A stretch of 64,000 nt of DNA from Limimaricola sp. G21655-S1 (lineage in GTDB: Bacteria > Pseudomonadota > Alphaproteobacteria > Rhodobacterales > Rhodobacteraceae), in assembly GCF_027213785.1 (NCBI RefSeq), contig NZ_JAPWGO010000002.1, positions 1 to 64,000 on the forward strand, given 5' to 3'. Below are positions 36,684-46,340 of the stretch, in pieces. Within the stretch, counting starts at the first letter, position 1. Each line of letters opens with the position of its first letter. The translations under genes and the position numbers were made by a program. A model generated the notes under the pieces. It saw nothing but the letters and a program-made list of their open reading frames with translations. It made no database searches and was not told where the DNA came from.

Positions 36684-37141
36684 CGCTTCTCCTCCAGATC
36701 GCGGGCAACGCTGTCGAGATCCTCCATGATCCGCGCCGCCTCGGCTTCGGTGATCGCGCCCATCAATTCGTTGACCCAAGCCTCGTGCGCGGTCGCAAGC
36801 GTGTCGAAATGCGCGCGACCCTTGCCGGTCAGCCGCACCTCCATGGCGCGCCGGTCGCCCGCCACCGCATGGCGCTCGGCATGGCCCTCGACCTCGAGCC
36901 GGTCGACGATGCCGGTGACGTTGCCGTTCGACACGCGCAGCCGCCGCGACAGCTCGGACATCTTCAGCCCCTCGGGGCTGCGCGCCAGGGCCGCCATCAC
37001 GTCGAAGCGCGGCAGCGTCGTGCCGAACTCGGTGCGCAGCCGGTCGCGCAGCGCCGTCTCCACGGCGTTCGAGGTCTTCAGGAGCTTCAGCCATAGCCTG
37101 AGCCGCGTCTTGCCCGCCTTGGCCTGCACGTCCACGCTCAT
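36680..37141 (-). CDS. MarR-family transcriptional regulator
   Basis: A 153-residue winged-helix protein. Residues 45-115 carry the MarR HTH ([30 protein letters not shown] followed by the wing [14 protein letters not shown]). MarR proteins near aromatic CoA operons usually repress until an aryl-CoA thioester binds. It lies inside the aminobenzoate operon, overlapping both neighbours by ATGA, so it would be autoregulated. A matching palindrome is found in front of the first gene at 40239. Confidence 0.9.
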   Translation of the reverse strand: MSVDVQAKAGKTRLRLWLKLLKTSNAVETALRDRLRTEFGTTLPRFDVMAALARSPEGLKMSELSRRLRVSNGNVTGIVDRLEVEGHAERHAVAGDRRAMEVRLTGKGRAHFDTLATAHEAWVNELMGAITEAEAARIMEDLDSVARDLEEKR

Positions 37142-37896
37142 GTCTCGCCCCCCGACACCGAAATCGCCTGGCCGGTCACCGCGCTCGCGCCGTCGCCTGC
37201 GAGCCACAGCACCGCGTCGGCCACCTCCTCGGGCTTCACGAAGCGGCCCTGCGGGTTGCCCGAGGCGAGCGCCTTGGCGGCCTCCTCGCGGCTCCGCCCG
37301 GTCTTGGCAACGATGTTGTCGATGCTCTCCTCCAGCATCGGCGTCTCGGCGAAGCCGGGGCAGATGGCGTTGACGGTGATCGGCGTGCGCGCCAGCTCCA
37401 GAGCGACCGAGCGGGTGAGCCCCACCACCGCGTGTTTGGCCGCGACATAGCCCGAGACGTAGCCATAGCCCTTGAGCCCGGCGGTCGAGGCGATGGCGAT
37501 CAGCCGCCCCCGGCCCGCCTCGCGCATGCCCGGCAGCACCGCCTGCCACAGGTTGAACACGCCGTGCAGGTTGACGGCGAGCATCGCGTCGAGGTCCTGC
37601 GCCGTGGTCTTGGCGAAGGGCTTGCTCTCGGCGGCGCCGGCATTGGCGATGGCGATGGTCACGGGGCCGCGCTCTCGCGTCGCCTGTTCCACGACGCGCG
37701 CCATGTCGCCGGCGCGCGTCACGTCCCCCGTGATCCATCCCATCTCCGCCTGCCCCCCGGCGGTCTCGACGAGCGGCGCCTCGCGCCGCCCGGTGATCGT
37801 GACGCGCGCCCCCTCGGCGGCCAGCGCGAGCGCGATGGCGCGCCCCACCCCGGTGCCGCCGCCGGTGACCAGCGCGTGGTGTCCCGCAAGCCGCAT
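37138..37896 (-). CDS. Short-chain dehydrogenase/reductase
   Basis: A 252-residue classical [13 protein letters not shown] cofactor motif near residue 11, NAGAAES, catalytic [11 protein letters not shown] and the YVAAK tetrad motif, then the PGFAETPM segment and [11 protein letters not shown] at the end. It probably acts as the 3-hydroxyacyl-CoA dehydrogenase of the aminobenzoate route or reduces its keto intermediate. The ATG shares one base with the stop of the upstream bifunctional enzyme (TGATG). Confidence 0.9.
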   Translation of the reverse strand: MRLAGHHALVTGGGTGVGRAIALALAAEGARVTITGRREAPLVETAGGQAEMGWITGDVTRAGDMARVVEQATRERGPVTIAIANAGAAESKPFAKTTAQDLDAMLAVNLHGVFNLWQAVLPGMREAGRGRLIAIASTAGLKGYGYVSGYVAAKHAVVGLTRSVALELARTPITVNAICPGFAETPMLEESIDNIVAKTGRSREEAAKALASGNPQGRFVKPEEVADAVLWLAGDGASAVTGQAISVSGGET

Positions 37897-40190
37897 CAGA
37901 CCGCTCCCACCATCTGCTCGGCCCTGTCGGCCAGCCGCCATGCCTGATCACGGCCCGGCAGATAGGGGTCGGGCCACGCCGCGTGCCGATCGCCGATCGC
38001 GGTCGCGGCGTGCAGCGTCCAGTAGGGATCGGCGAGATGCGGACGGGCGATCGCCACCAGATCGGCGCGCCCCGCCATCAGGATCGAATTGACGTGATCG
38101 GCCTCGTAGATGTTGCCCACCGCCATCGTCGCGATGCCCGCCTCGTTGCGGATGCGGTCCGAGAACGGCGTCTGGAACATCCGGCCATAGACCGGCCGTG
38201 CCTCGATGCTGGTCTGCCCGGCAGAGACGTCGATCAGGTCGGCGCCGGCCCCGTGGAAGGCGCGGGCGATCTCGACCGCCTCGTCGGGCGTCACGCCGTG
38301 GTCGCCGACCCAGTCATTGGCCGAGATGCGCACCGACATCGGCTTGTCGTCGGGCCATGCCGCGCGCATGGCGCGGAACACTTCCAAGGGCCAACGCAGC
38401 CGGTTCTCCAGCGATCCGCCATATTCGTCGCTCCGCCGGTTCGACATCGGCGAGATGAAGGAGGAGACGAGGTAGCCATGCGCGGCGTGCAGTTCGATCA
38501 TGTCGAAGCCCGCCCGCGCGGCCATCTCGGTCGAGGCCACGAATTGCGCCGTCACCTCGTCCATGTCCTCGCGTGTCATTTCGCGCGGCGTCGGGTTGTT
38601 GTCCGACCACGGGATCGGGCTGGCCGAGATGGTCTCCCAGTTTCCCGCCTTCAGCGGCGCATCCATCTCCTCCCAGCCAAGCTGGGTCGAGCCCTTGCGC
38701 CCCGAATGGCCGATCTGGCAGCAGAACTTCGCATCCGTCTCGGCATGGACGAAGTCGGTGATCCGCGACCACGCCGCCTCGTGCTCGGGGGCGTAGAGAC
38801 CGGGACAGCCGGGCGTGATCCGGCCTTGCGCGCTCACGCAGGTCATCTCGGTATAGACCAGCCCCGCCCCGCCCTTGGCACGCTCGCCCAGATGCACCAG
38901 ATGCCAGTCGGTCGGGCAGCCATCCTTGGCCTTGTACTGTGCCATGGGCGAGACGACGACGCGGTTCTTCAGCTCCATGCCACGCAGCCTGTAGGGCGCG
39001 AACATCGGCGCGCGCACGGGCGCGTCCTCGGGCAACCCGGCGCGGCTCTGGAACCAGCGCTCGGCGCCCTTCAGCCATTCGGGGTCGCGCAGGCGTAGGT
39101 TCTCGTGGCTGATCCGCTGGCTGCGGGTCAGCAGCGAGTAGTTGAACTGCACCGGGTCGAGATCGAGATAACGGCCGACCTCCTCGAACCACTCCATCGA
39201 GTTGCGCGCCGCCGACTGCAGTCGCAGCACCTCGATGCGGCGGGTTTCCTCGTAGCTTTCGAAGGCGGTGGCGAGGTCGGGCACGGCGGCGATCTCGTCC
39301 GCCAGCGCGATTGCGGATTCGAGCGCCAGCTTGGTCCCGGAGCCGATCGAGAAATGCGCGGTGGCGGCGGCATCGCCCAGAAGCACGATATTGTCGGTGT
39401 ACCATCGCTCGCACAGCACCCGGGGGAAGTTGATCCAGGCCGAGCCACGGATATGGCGCGCGTTCGACATCAGGGGGTGACCGCCCAGATGATCGCGGAA
39501 GATCTTCTCGCAGACGGCGATCGACTCGTCCTGGCTCATCTTGTCGAAGCCCCAGGCCCGGAAGGTTTCAGGCGCGCATTCGACGATGAACGTCGCGGTG
39601 CCCGGCTCGAACTGGTAGGCATGCGCCCAGACCCAGCCATGCTCGGTCTTCTCGAAGATGAAGGTGAAGGCGTCGGCGAAGGTCTGGGTCGTGCCGAGCC
39701 ATGTGAAATGGCAGCGGCGGCGGTCGATCTCGGGACGAAAGACCTCTTCGAATTCGTTGCGGGTCTTGGAGTTGAGCCCGTCGGCCGCGACCACGAGATC
39801 GTAATCGGCGGCGTAGTCGGAGGCGGACCCCACCTCGGTCTCGAAGCGCAGCTCGACACCCAGCTCGCGCGCCCGGTCTTGCAACAGCAGCAACAGCCGC
39901 TTGCGGCCGATGCCGCAAAAGCCGTGCCCTGTGGAGACGATGCGCTCGCCGCCCTTCACCACCGCCACATCGTCCCAATAGGCGAAATGCGCGCGGATTG
40001 CCTCGGCCGAGGCCGCATCATTGGCGGCAAGGTTGTCGAGCGTCTCGTCCGACAGCACCACGCCCCAGCCAAAGGTGTCGTCGGGGCGGTTGCGCTCGAT
40101 CACCACCACCTCGTGCGACGCGTCGCGCAGCTTGGCCGATATGGCAAAGTAGAGCCCCGCCGGTCCTCCCCCGATGCACGCGATCCTCAT
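37896..40190 (-). CDS. Bifunctional 2-aminobenzoyl-CoA monooxygenase/reductase
   Basis: A 764-residue fusion. Residues 1-380 are a class A flavoprotein monooxygenase ([15 protein letters not shown] at the start, [12 protein letters not shown], and [18 protein letters not shown]). Residues 395-764 are an old yellow enzyme/NADH:flavin oxidoreductase domain beginning [17 protein letters not shown], with ELHAAHGYL and [11 protein letters not shown]. This architecture and length are those of the enzyme from Azoarcus evansii that hydroxylates and then reduces the ring of 2-aminobenzoyl-CoA; salicylyl-CoA 5-hydroxylases share the layout. GGGAGGGG is close upstream. It is the first gene of the operon. 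Confidence 0.93.
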   Translation of the reverse strand: MRIACIGGGPAGLYFAISAKLRDASHEVVVIERNRPDDTFGWGVVLSDETLDNLAANDAASAEAIRAHFAYWDDVAVVKGGERIVSTGHGFCGIGRKRLLLLLQDRARELGVELRFETEVGSASDYAADYDLVVAADGLNSKTRNEFEEVFRPEIDRRRCHFTWLGTTQTFADAFTFIFEKTEHGWVWAHAYQFEPGTATFIVECAPETFRAWGFDKMSQDESIAVCEKIFRDHLGGHPLMSNARHIRGSAWINFPRVLCERWYTDNIVLLGDAAATAHFSIGSGTKLALESAIALADEIAAVPDLATAFESYEETRRIEVLRLQSAARNSMEWFEEVGRYLDLDPVQFNYSLLTRSQRISHENLRLRDPEWLKGAERWFQSRAGLPEDAPVRAPMFAPYRLRGMELKNRVVVSPMAQYKAKDGCPTDWHLVHLGERAKGGAGLVYTEMTCVSAQGRITPGCPGLYAPEHEAAWSRITDFVHAETDAKFCCQIGHSGRKGSTQLGWEEMDAPLKAGNWETISASPIPWSDNNPTPREMTREDMDEVTAQFVASTEMAARAGFDMIELHAAHGYLVSSFISPMSNRRSDEYGGSLENRLRWPLEVFRAMRAAWPDDKPMSVRISANDWVGDHGVTPDEAVEIARAFHGAGADLIDVSAGQTSIEARPVYGRMFQTPFSDRIRNEAGIATMAVGNIYEADHVNSILMAGRADLVAIARPHLADPYWTLHAATAIGDRHAAWPDPYLPGRDQAWRLADRAEQMVGAV

Positions 40191-40238
40191 GGCCCCTCCC
40201 CGAGCTGTTGCGAGGAGGCTAAGATGCGCCCCGATTCA

Positions 40239-40266
40239 TTTCAAGCTTAAAATATCTTTGCTTGAA
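40239..40266. promoter_or_regulatory. Probable MarR operator and promoter of the aminobenzoate operon
   Basis: TTTCAAGCTTAAA (40239-40251) is a near-palindrome centred on AAGCTT, the classic MarR shape. In addition, TTCAAGC at 40240 is repeated inverted as GCTTGAA at 40260, about two helical turns apart. The site is 49 bases upstream of the first operon gene and is AT-rich against its surroundings. Confidence 0.6.
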
Positions 40267-40283
40267 GCATGCGTTCGGGTGGC

Positions 40284-41759
40284 TCAGCCCGTCATCTCGT
40301 CGATCTCCACCTCGTAGCCCCAGAGCTCGCGCAGGCAGGCGAGCGTCGCCTCGCGCTCGCGCGGATCGAGCGGCACCTCGTTGCGCAGCACGTGGCGCAG
40401 CCGCAGCACCCGGTCGCCGGCGAGGTCGGCGTCGATCACCTCGATATCGGGCGAGCGGTTCGACAGGTCGTAGCCGCGTGCCAGCGTGTCGCGCAGCGCT
40501 CGGTAGCCCGCCTCGTCATGGATCGCCGTGACCTTCAGCGTGTCCTCGGCCTCGGCGTCGCGCAGCGCGAAGAGCCGCAGGTCGCGCATCACCTTCGGGC
40601 TCAGAAACTGCTGGATGAAACTCTCGTCCCGGAAATTGGCCCAGGCGTCCTTGAGCACGCCGCGCCAGTCGCCGCAGCCGGCGATCGAGGGAAACCATTC
40701 GCGGTCCTCGGGCTCGGGGGCCTCGCAGATTCTCTGGACGTCGCGCATCATGGCGAAGCCCAGCGCGTAGGGATTGATGCCGCCATAGCCCGGGTGGTCG
40801 TAACCGGGCTGGAACAGCACGCTGGAATGGCTGTGCAGGATCTCGAGCATCGCGCCGTCGCCGATCCGGCCCTGCTCGTGCAGCTTGTTGAGGATGTGGA
40901 AATGCACGAAGCAGGCGCAGCCCTCGTTCATCACCTGGGTCTGACGCTGCGGGTAGAAATACTGCGCGAGGTTGCGCACGATCCGCAGCACCTGCCGCTG
41001 CCAAGGTTCGAGCACCGGGCTGTGGCGTTCGAGAAAGTAGATCAGGTTCTCTTCCGGCAGGCCCAGCATGCGGCGCCGTTCGGCCGCGGCGTTCTCGTGA
41101 TCATGCGGCCGCCGCTCCCGTTCGAGCCGGCTCCACAGGTAATGCGCGGCGCGTTCGTCCTCCTCGATGCGCCGCTCGGCACGCTCGGCCTCGGCCCTGA
41201 GCGAGGGCTGCGCCGGGCGACGATGGCGGAACACCGAAGCGCTCATCAGCGCATGCGCGGCGTCGAGCGTCCGCTCCACCCGACCCGGCCCGTGCCGCTC
41301 CTCGCACCGGCCGAGGAAATTGCGGGCGTAATCGAGATAGTCGAGGATGCCGCGCGGGTCGGTCCATTGCCGGAACAGGTGGTTCGACTTGAAGAAGTGG
41401 TTGTGACCGAAGGCGGCGTGGGCGATCACCAGGGCCTGCATCGGCATGGTGTTCTCTTCGAGGCAGTAGCAGATGCAGGGATCCGAGTTGATGACGATCT
41501 CGTATGCCAGCCCCTGCACGCCCTTGGAGTAGAGCCTTTCGTGGTGGATGAACTGCTTGCCGAAGGACCAGTGGCGATACATCAGCGGCATGCCGGTGGC
41601 GGAATAGGCGTCGAGCATCTGCTCGGTCGAGATGATCTCGATCTGGTTGGGATAGACGTCGAGCCCGAGATCCTCGCGCGCGATCTGCTCGATCGCCTCG
41701 GTGGTGCGCCTGAGCGTGTCGAAGTTCCAGTCCGGACCGTCGAACAGGAGATCAGCCAT
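40284..41759 (-). CDS. spoVR: SpoVR/YcgB family protein
   Basis: A 491-residue SpoVR-family protein beginning LLFDGPDWNFDTLRRTTEAI. Recognisable blocks: IEIISTEQMLDAYSATGMP, YEIVINSDPCICYCLEEN, ENLIYFLERHSPVLEPWQR and NEGCACFVHFHILN. The biochemical role is not known; the family was named for spore cortex formation in Bacillus and occurs in non-sporulating bacteria together with prkA and yeaH, as here. It overlaps yeaH by eight bases. Confidence 0.93.
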   Translation of the reverse strand: MADLLFDGPDWNFDTLRRTTEAIEQIAREDLGLDVYPNQIEIISTEQMLDAYSATGMPLMYRHWSFGKQFIHHERLYSKGVQGLAYEIVINSDPCICYCLEENTMPMQALVIAHAAFGHNHFFKSNHLFRQWTDPRGILDYLDYARNFLGRCEERHGPGRVERTLDAAHALMSASVFRHRRPAQPSLRAEAERAERRIEEDERAAHYLWSRLERERRPHDHENAAAERRRMLGLPEENLIYFLERHSPVLEPWQRQVLRIVRNLAQYFYPQRQTQVMNEGCACFVHFHILNKLHEQGRIGDGAMLEILHSHSSVLFQPGYDHPGYGGINPYALGFAMMRDVQRICEAPEPEDREWFPSIAGCGDWRGVLKDAWANFRDESFIQQFLSPKVMRDLRLFALRDAEAEDTLKVTAIHDEAGYRALRDTLARGYDLSNRSPDIEVIDADLAGDRVLRLRHVLRNEVPLDPREREATLACLRELWGYEVEIDEMTG

Positions 41760-43068
41760 GGGCGGCCTCCGTGCGGCGGGCGAAGAGATCGCGGAACACG
41801 GGATAGATGTCGGCCGGACCGGCGACCCGGCGCATCGCGAAGTTGGGCCAGCGCTCGGCCACCTCACGATAGGCCATCCACAGCTCGGTGCCGCGCGCGG
41901 CGTCGCGCAGGATCCGCGCCTCGGCCTCGCCGATGATCTCGACATAGGCGAAGTGCTGGCAGATCTTCAAAAGCTCGCTTTCGAGCCAGATCTGGCAGTC
42001 GCGGCTGTCGCCCTGGTAATTGTCGCCATCCGAGGCCTGCGCCGCGTAGATGTTCCATTCCGAGGCCGGGTAGCGCTCGGACTGCACCCGGTTCATCTCG
42101 GCCAGCGCGGTCGAGACCATGGTGCCGCCGCTCTCGCGCGAATAGAAGAAGGTCTGCTCGTCGACCTCCGAAGCGAGATGGGTGTGCCGGATGAAGACCA
42201 GATCCACCGTCTCGTAGCGCCGCGTGAGAAACAGGTGCAGCAGCACGAAGAACCGCTTGGCGAGATCCTTTTCGCGTGCGCCCATCGAGGCCGAGACGTC
42301 CATCAGGCAGAACATCACCGCCTGCGCGCGCGGCTCTGGCTGCGGCTCGAAATGGCTGTAGCGCAGGTCGAGCGGATCGAGATAGGGCACCCGCTTGCGA
42401 TGCGCGGTCAGGGCCTCGATCTCGGCCTGAAGGCGCATGATCTCGGCGCGCTGCGCCGCGTCGGGCTCGAACACCGCCTCGAGCGCGAAGAGCCGCTCTC
42501 GCAACTCCTCGAGCTTCGCGTCGGAGGGGCGGCGCAGGGCGATGCGGCGACCCATGGCGCGGCGCATGGTGCGCCCGACATTGAGATTGGCGGGCGCGCC
42601 GGTGACCGAGAGCCCGGCCCGGCGCGGCCGCGCCACCGAACTGCCGGCGAGGCTGCGCTTGATCATGTCGGGCAGTTCGAGGTCCTCGAAGAAGATGTCG
42701 AGAAACTCGTCGCGCGACAGGGCGAAGACGAAATCATCCTCGCCCTCGCCATCCGGCGCCCCCTTGCGCCCCGCCCCGCCGCCGCCCTGCTGCGGGCGCG
42801 GGATCTCGTCGCCGGCCTGGAACTCCCGGTTGCCCGGTAGCACGCCCTCGCGCGTGCCGCCCTTGGAGGCATGGCGAAAGCTCGGCTCGCTCAAGCTGTC
42901 GCGCGGCACCGCGACATCGGTGCCGGCTTCCATGTCGGTGATACCGCGCTTGCGCACGCTGGCATCGACCGCCTCGCGCACATGCGCCTTGATGCGGCCG
43001 ATGAAGCGACGGCGGTTGGGAGTGCTGCGGCCCTTGGGGTTGAGACGGCGGTCGATGAAATGCGTCAT
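41752..43068 (-). CDS. yeaH: YeaH/YhbH (DUF444) family protein
   Basis: A 438-residue protein with a C-terminal von Willebrand A-like domain: FCLMDVSASMGAREKDLAKRF is a MIDAS-type DxSxS motif, followed by LVFIRHTHLASEVDE and SGGTMVSTAL. The N-terminus (FIDRRLNPKGRSTPNRRRFI) is basic and conserved in DUF444. It is transcribed 13 bases after prkA and overlaps spoVR, the conserved yeaG-yeaH-ycgB order associated with starvation stress. It probably acts with the PrkA kinase. Confidence 0.93.
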   Translation of the reverse strand: MTHFIDRRLNPKGRSTPNRRRFIGRIKAHVREAVDASVRKRGITDMEAGTDVAVPRDSLSEPSFRHASKGGTREGVLPGNREFQAGDEIPRPQQGGGGAGRKGAPDGEGEDDFVFALSRDEFLDIFFEDLELPDMIKRSLAGSSVARPRRAGLSVTGAPANLNVGRTMRRAMGRRIALRRPSDAKLEELRERLFALEAVFEPDAAQRAEIMRLQAEIEALTAHRKRVPYLDPLDLRYSHFEPQPEPRAQAVMFCLMDVSASMGAREKDLAKRFFVLLHLFLTRRYETVDLVFIRHTHLASEVDEQTFFYSRESGGTMVSTALAEMNRVQSERYPASEWNIYAAQASDGDNYQGDSRDCQIWLESELLKICQHFAYVEIIGEAEARILRDAARGTELWMAYREVAERWPNFAMRRVAGPADIYPVFRDLFARRTEAAHG

Positions 43069-43081
43069 GCCCGCCCCTTTC

Positions 43082-45016
43082 TCATCCGGCCTTGTTCACC
43101 CGCATGTACCATTCGACGAGCCTCCTGACCTGGCGCGGCGTGTAGCCCCGCTCGCCCATCCGCTCCACGAACTCGGCATGCTTCGCATCCGTGTCCTTGT
43201 CGCGCTTGGCGCCGAAGCTGACCACCGGCAGCAGGTCCTCGACCCTCGAGAACATCCGCTTTTCGATCACCCGGCGCAGCTTCTCGTAGCCGCGCCAATC
43301 GGGGTTGCGGCCCTCGTTCTCGGCCCGGGCGCGCAGCACGAACTTGACCACCTCGTTGCGGAAATCCTTGGGGTTGGACACGCCCGCGGGCTTTTCGATC
43401 TTGGCCAGTTCGGCCTCGAGCACGTCGCGGTCGAACATCTGCCCGGTGTCGGGATCCTTGTAGTCCTGATCCTCGATCCAGGCATCCGCATAGGCGATGT
43501 AACGGTCGAACAGGTTCTGGCCGTAATCGGAATAGCTCTCGAGATAGGCCTTCTGGATCTCCTCGCCGATGAACTCCGCATAGCGCGGTGCCAGCTCGGA
43601 TTTCAGGAAGTCGAGATAGCGCGCCTCGGTCTCCTCCGAGAACTGCTCGCGCCGCACCGCCTGTTCGAGCACGTACATCAGGTGCACCGGGTCGGCGCCG
43701 ACCTCGTCCACGTCATGGTTGATGGTCTCGGCCAGCACCTTGAAGGCGAAGCGGGTCGAAACGCCGGTCATGCCCTCGTCGGCCCCCGCCGCGTCGCGGT
43801 ATTCCTGAAGACTCCGCGCCTTGGGATCGGTGTGCTTGAGCGTCTCGCCGTCATAGGTCCGCAGCTTGGAATAGATCGTCGAGTTCTCGTGCTCCTGCAG
43901 GCGCGTGAGCACCGAGAACCGCGCCAGGATCGGCAGCGTTTCGGGGGCGCAGGGCGCCTCGGCGAGCGAGCTTTCGCGCAGAAGCTTCTCGTAGATCCGC
44001 GCCTCTTCGGTGGCGCGCAGGCAATAGGGGATCTTCACCACCGAGATCCGGTCGAGGAAGGCCTCGTTGTTGCGGTTGTTCTTGAACTGGCGCCACTCGG
44101 CCTCGTTCGAGTGGGCGATGATCAGGCCCTGATAAGGCATGGCGCCGATGTTCTCGGTGCCGGTATAGCTGCCCTCCTGAGTCGCGGTGAGCAGCGGGTG
44201 CAGCACCTTGATCGGCGCCTTGAACATCTCGACGAATTCGAGAAGACCCTGCGTGGTGCGGTTCAGGCCACCCGAATAGCTGTAGGCGTCGGGGTCGTCC
44301 TGACCCATGTGTTCGAGCTTGCGAATGTCGAGCTTGCCGACCAGCGCCGAGACGTCCTGGTTGTTCTCGTCACCCGGCTCGGTCTTGGTGACGCCGATCT
44401 GCCGAAGCCGCGAGGGCTGCATCCGCACCACCGAAAAGCGCGAGATGTCGCCGCCGAACTCCTCGAGCCGCTTCACCGCCCAAGGGCTGATCAGCCCGGT
44501 CAGGAGCCTGCGCGGAATGTCGTACTTGTCCTCCAGAAGATCGCCGAAACGCTCGCGGTCGAACAGGCCCAGCGGGCTTTCGAAGACCGGGCTGATCTGG
44601 TCGCCGGCCTTGAGAACGTAGATCGGCTCCTTTTCCATCAACGCCTTGAGGATCTCGGCGATGGTGGACTTGCCGCCGCCCACCGGGCCGAGCAGGTACA
44701 GGATCTGCTTGCGCTCCTCGAGGCCCTGGCTGGCATGGCGGAAGAAACCGACGATCCGTTCGACCACCTCCTCGTTGCCATAGAGGCTTTCGAAGGCGCG
44801 GTAGATCTTGACGGTACGGTTGAGGAAGATCCGTCCGAGCCGCTGGTCGTGGCTCGTATCCACGAGTTCGGGCTCGCCTATGGCGCGCATCATCCGCTCC
44901 GCAGCGGTGGCACGCACCGATGGATCCTCCCGGCATCGCAGGAGGTATTCCTGCAGTGTCAGCTCCTCGGTTCGGGAGTTCGCATAGCTTTCGGCGTAGC
45001 GGGTAAATACATCCAT
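43082..45016 (-). CDS. prkA: PrkA/YeaG serine protein kinase
   Basis: A 644-residue AAA-type kinase. Walker A GPVGGGKST is at residues 110-118, and the PrkA-specific blocks FRHASQGLEERKQILYLLGP, EPIYVLKAGDQISPVFESPL and MPYQGLIIAHSNEAEWRQFK follow. The C-terminal third is the PrkA helical domain. It is the first gene of the stress operon. The start MDVFTRYAES is preferred; the next ATG upstream would add 26 poorly conserved residues. Targets are unknown. Confidence 0.94.
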   Translation of the reverse strand: MDVFTRYAESYANSRTEELTLQEYLLRCREDPSVRATAAERMMRAIGEPELVDTSHDQRLGRIFLNRTVKIYRAFESLYGNEEVVERIVGFFRHASQGLEERKQILYLLGPVGGGKSTIAEILKALMEKEPIYVLKAGDQISPVFESPLGLFDRERFGDLLEDKYDIPRRLLTGLISPWAVKRLEEFGGDISRFSVVRMQPSRLRQIGVTKTEPGDENNQDVSALVGKLDIRKLEHMGQDDPDAYSYSGGLNRTTQGLLEFVEMFKAPIKVLHPLLTATQEGSYTGTENIGAMPYQGLIIAHSNEAEWRQFKNNRNNEAFLDRISVVKIPYCLRATEEARIYEKLLRESSLAEAPCAPETLPILARFSVLTRLQEHENSTIYSKLRTYDGETLKHTDPKARSLQEYRDAAGADEGMTGVSTRFAFKVLAETINHDVDEVGADPVHLMYVLEQAVRREQFSEETEARYLDFLKSELAPRYAEFIGEEIQKAYLESYSDYGQNLFDRYIAYADAWIEDQDYKDPDTGQMFDRDVLEAELAKIEKPAGVSNPKDFRNEVVKFVLRARAENEGRNPDWRGYEKLRRVIEKRMFSRVEDLLPVVSFGAKRDKDTDAKHAEFVERMGERGYTPRQVRRLVEWYMRVNKAG

Positions 45017-45539
45017 CGGCCCATTCTCTCGTCCGTTGGCGCGTCTTGGTCGCGCGGTCCCGTCCCCCACAGGCGAATCTTTTTCTTTCATCATATTATG
45101 TGGTGACGACGATCTGGCAAATCACGGAGATTTACGGTGCGTCACGCATCATGTTTCAGGGAGTTGTGCGTGAATGGCACACAACCCGCCTCCGATGCCC
45201 GGTTCCGGGCGTTCCGTGTTCGGTCACGCGACTGGCGGGTGAGTCCCCCGCACGCTTTGGCTGAATACCGTCCCCACGGGGCAGGATCTTCGGCGAAGCC
45301 TTCGTGACATGGCTGAAGCCGCTGCAAAGAGAGCACACTTCCCCGTCCGGGTAGCTCCGTGCCGAAGGTGTCGCGTCGCGAATTCAGCGCCCGATCCGCA
45401 AGGCTGTCGCACTGGCGAGCGCTGTCAGGTTCTTCGGACGCGCGGCACGCGATGGCGCATGCGGCGCGACAGGCTTTAGTGCGAAACCGGACTAGAAAAA
45501 TCCGCGTGATCGGCACCCGAAAGGCCGATCCGAGCAGGC
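45017..45539. other. Intergenic region upstream of prkA, no gene seen
   Basis: The region contains the prkA promoter side (a TAATAT-like hexamer near 45097-45105 on the minus strand, unproven) and, at its far end, the probable terminator of the sulfotransferase gene. Short open frames here have no recognisable product. I found no tRNA or repeat that held up. Confidence 0.5.
45508..45530 (-). terminator. Probable terminator of the sulfotransferase gene
   Basis: GATCGGC and GCCGATC form a perfect 7-base stem around nine bases, ten bases past the stop codon. On the minus strand a TTTTT run follows seven bases after the stem, so it is an imperfect intrinsic terminator. Confidence 0.5.
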
Positions 45540-46205
45540 CTAATCGCCGCCCGCCCCACCGCGCCCATAATCGAACCGGTCGTAATCCATCGCGTATCGT
45601 GTCTCGATCCGCGCCCGGTCTCCCGCCTGCAGCGGCACCTCCAGCCCGCCCGTCGCCTTCTCCCGCGGCAGATCGTGCGGCGCGGCCAGTCCGGTCACCT
45701 CCGAGAGTCGCGCGAAGACCGGCTCCATCCCATCCTCGAAGCGAAAGATCTCGAGCCCGGGCAGATCGGTGAATTCGACCTGCGAGCGAAGGTGATTGCT
45801 CAGGTGATAGGGGTTCTGCTCGGCCGCCCGCAGGTTCTGACGCAGCCAGCGCGAAAAGTCTCGACCCCGCGTTTCGGGCGAGACCTCGGCAACGGCCAGG
45901 CGGCGCAGCCCGCCCCATCGGCGCAGCTTTCGCCCGCCGGACTTGCGCCAGACATACTCGCTGATCATCCGCGCCTCCGGATGGCGGGTGATCGCGAAGG
46001 CATAGTCGAACCACCCCGATCCGGGAAACAGCGCGCCCAGCAGTTCGGCGTGGAAATGCTGCGGCGGGCATGGAAGGGCGGTGCGCGTCGGAATCCGGAA
46101 CGCCTCGGCGCCGGCCTCCCCGAGCCAGCGCGAGACCGAGGAACCGCCGGTTTTCGGAATATGCACGAACAGGATGCGAAGTCCCCTGACCTGAAAGATC
46201 GGCAC
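45540..46205 (-). CDS. Sulfotransferase family protein
   Basis: A 221-residue cytosolic protein with the 5'-phosphosulfate loop LFVHIPKTGGSSVSRW near residue 13 and a 3'-phosphate segment AITRHPEARMISEYVW, the two PAPS-binding motifs of the sulfotransferase superfamily. The length matches small bacterial members acting on carbohydrate or lipid acceptors. The start is a GTG with GGGAG nine bases upstream. It stands alone between the prkA and universal-stress regions. Confidence 0.85.
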   Translation of the reverse strand: MPIFQVRGLRILFVHIPKTGGSSVSRWLGEAGAEAFRIPTRTALPCPPQHFHAELLGALFPGSGWFDYAFAITRHPEARMISEYVWRKSGGRKLRRWGGLRRLAVAEVSPETRGRDFSRWLRQNLRAAEQNPYHLSNHLRSQVEFTDLPGLEIFRFEDGMEPVFARLSEVTGLAAPHDLPREKATGGLEVPLQAGDRARIETRYAMDYDRFDYGRGGAGGD

Positions 46206-46340
46206 GCGTCGCTCCCTTGGATGGCCTCACCGCTACTGGGCCGCGCGAGCAGGTGAGGTCAAGCATCGAGAGGCCATTCACGGCCGCGGGACGCACGCCG
46301 GTCACGGGATCGATCCACCCCGAAATCGGTGCCGCGCGCC

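Noticed and set aside
42437-45106. Very long open frame (889 codons) on the plus strand opposite yeaH and prkA
   Set aside because: It is antisense to two well-conserved genes and its translation is Arg/Leu/His/Val-rich with no recognisable domain. This is typical of a shadow frame in GC-rich DNA.
45175-45191. TGGCAC resembling a sigma-54 -24 element upstream of prkA
   Set aside because: The -12 GC element is absent at the right spacing and the orientation is opposite to prkA.
45235-45251. T-arm-like stem (GCGGG, 7-base loop, CCCGC) considered as part of a tRNA
   Set aside because: The loop lacks TTC, no acceptor stem or anticodon arm can be folded around it, and no CCA-like end follows.
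46206-46340. Gap between the sulfotransferase and USP-1 checked for a small gene or RNA
   Set aside because: Only a short promoter-sized gap; no conserved motif, hairpin or frame stood out.
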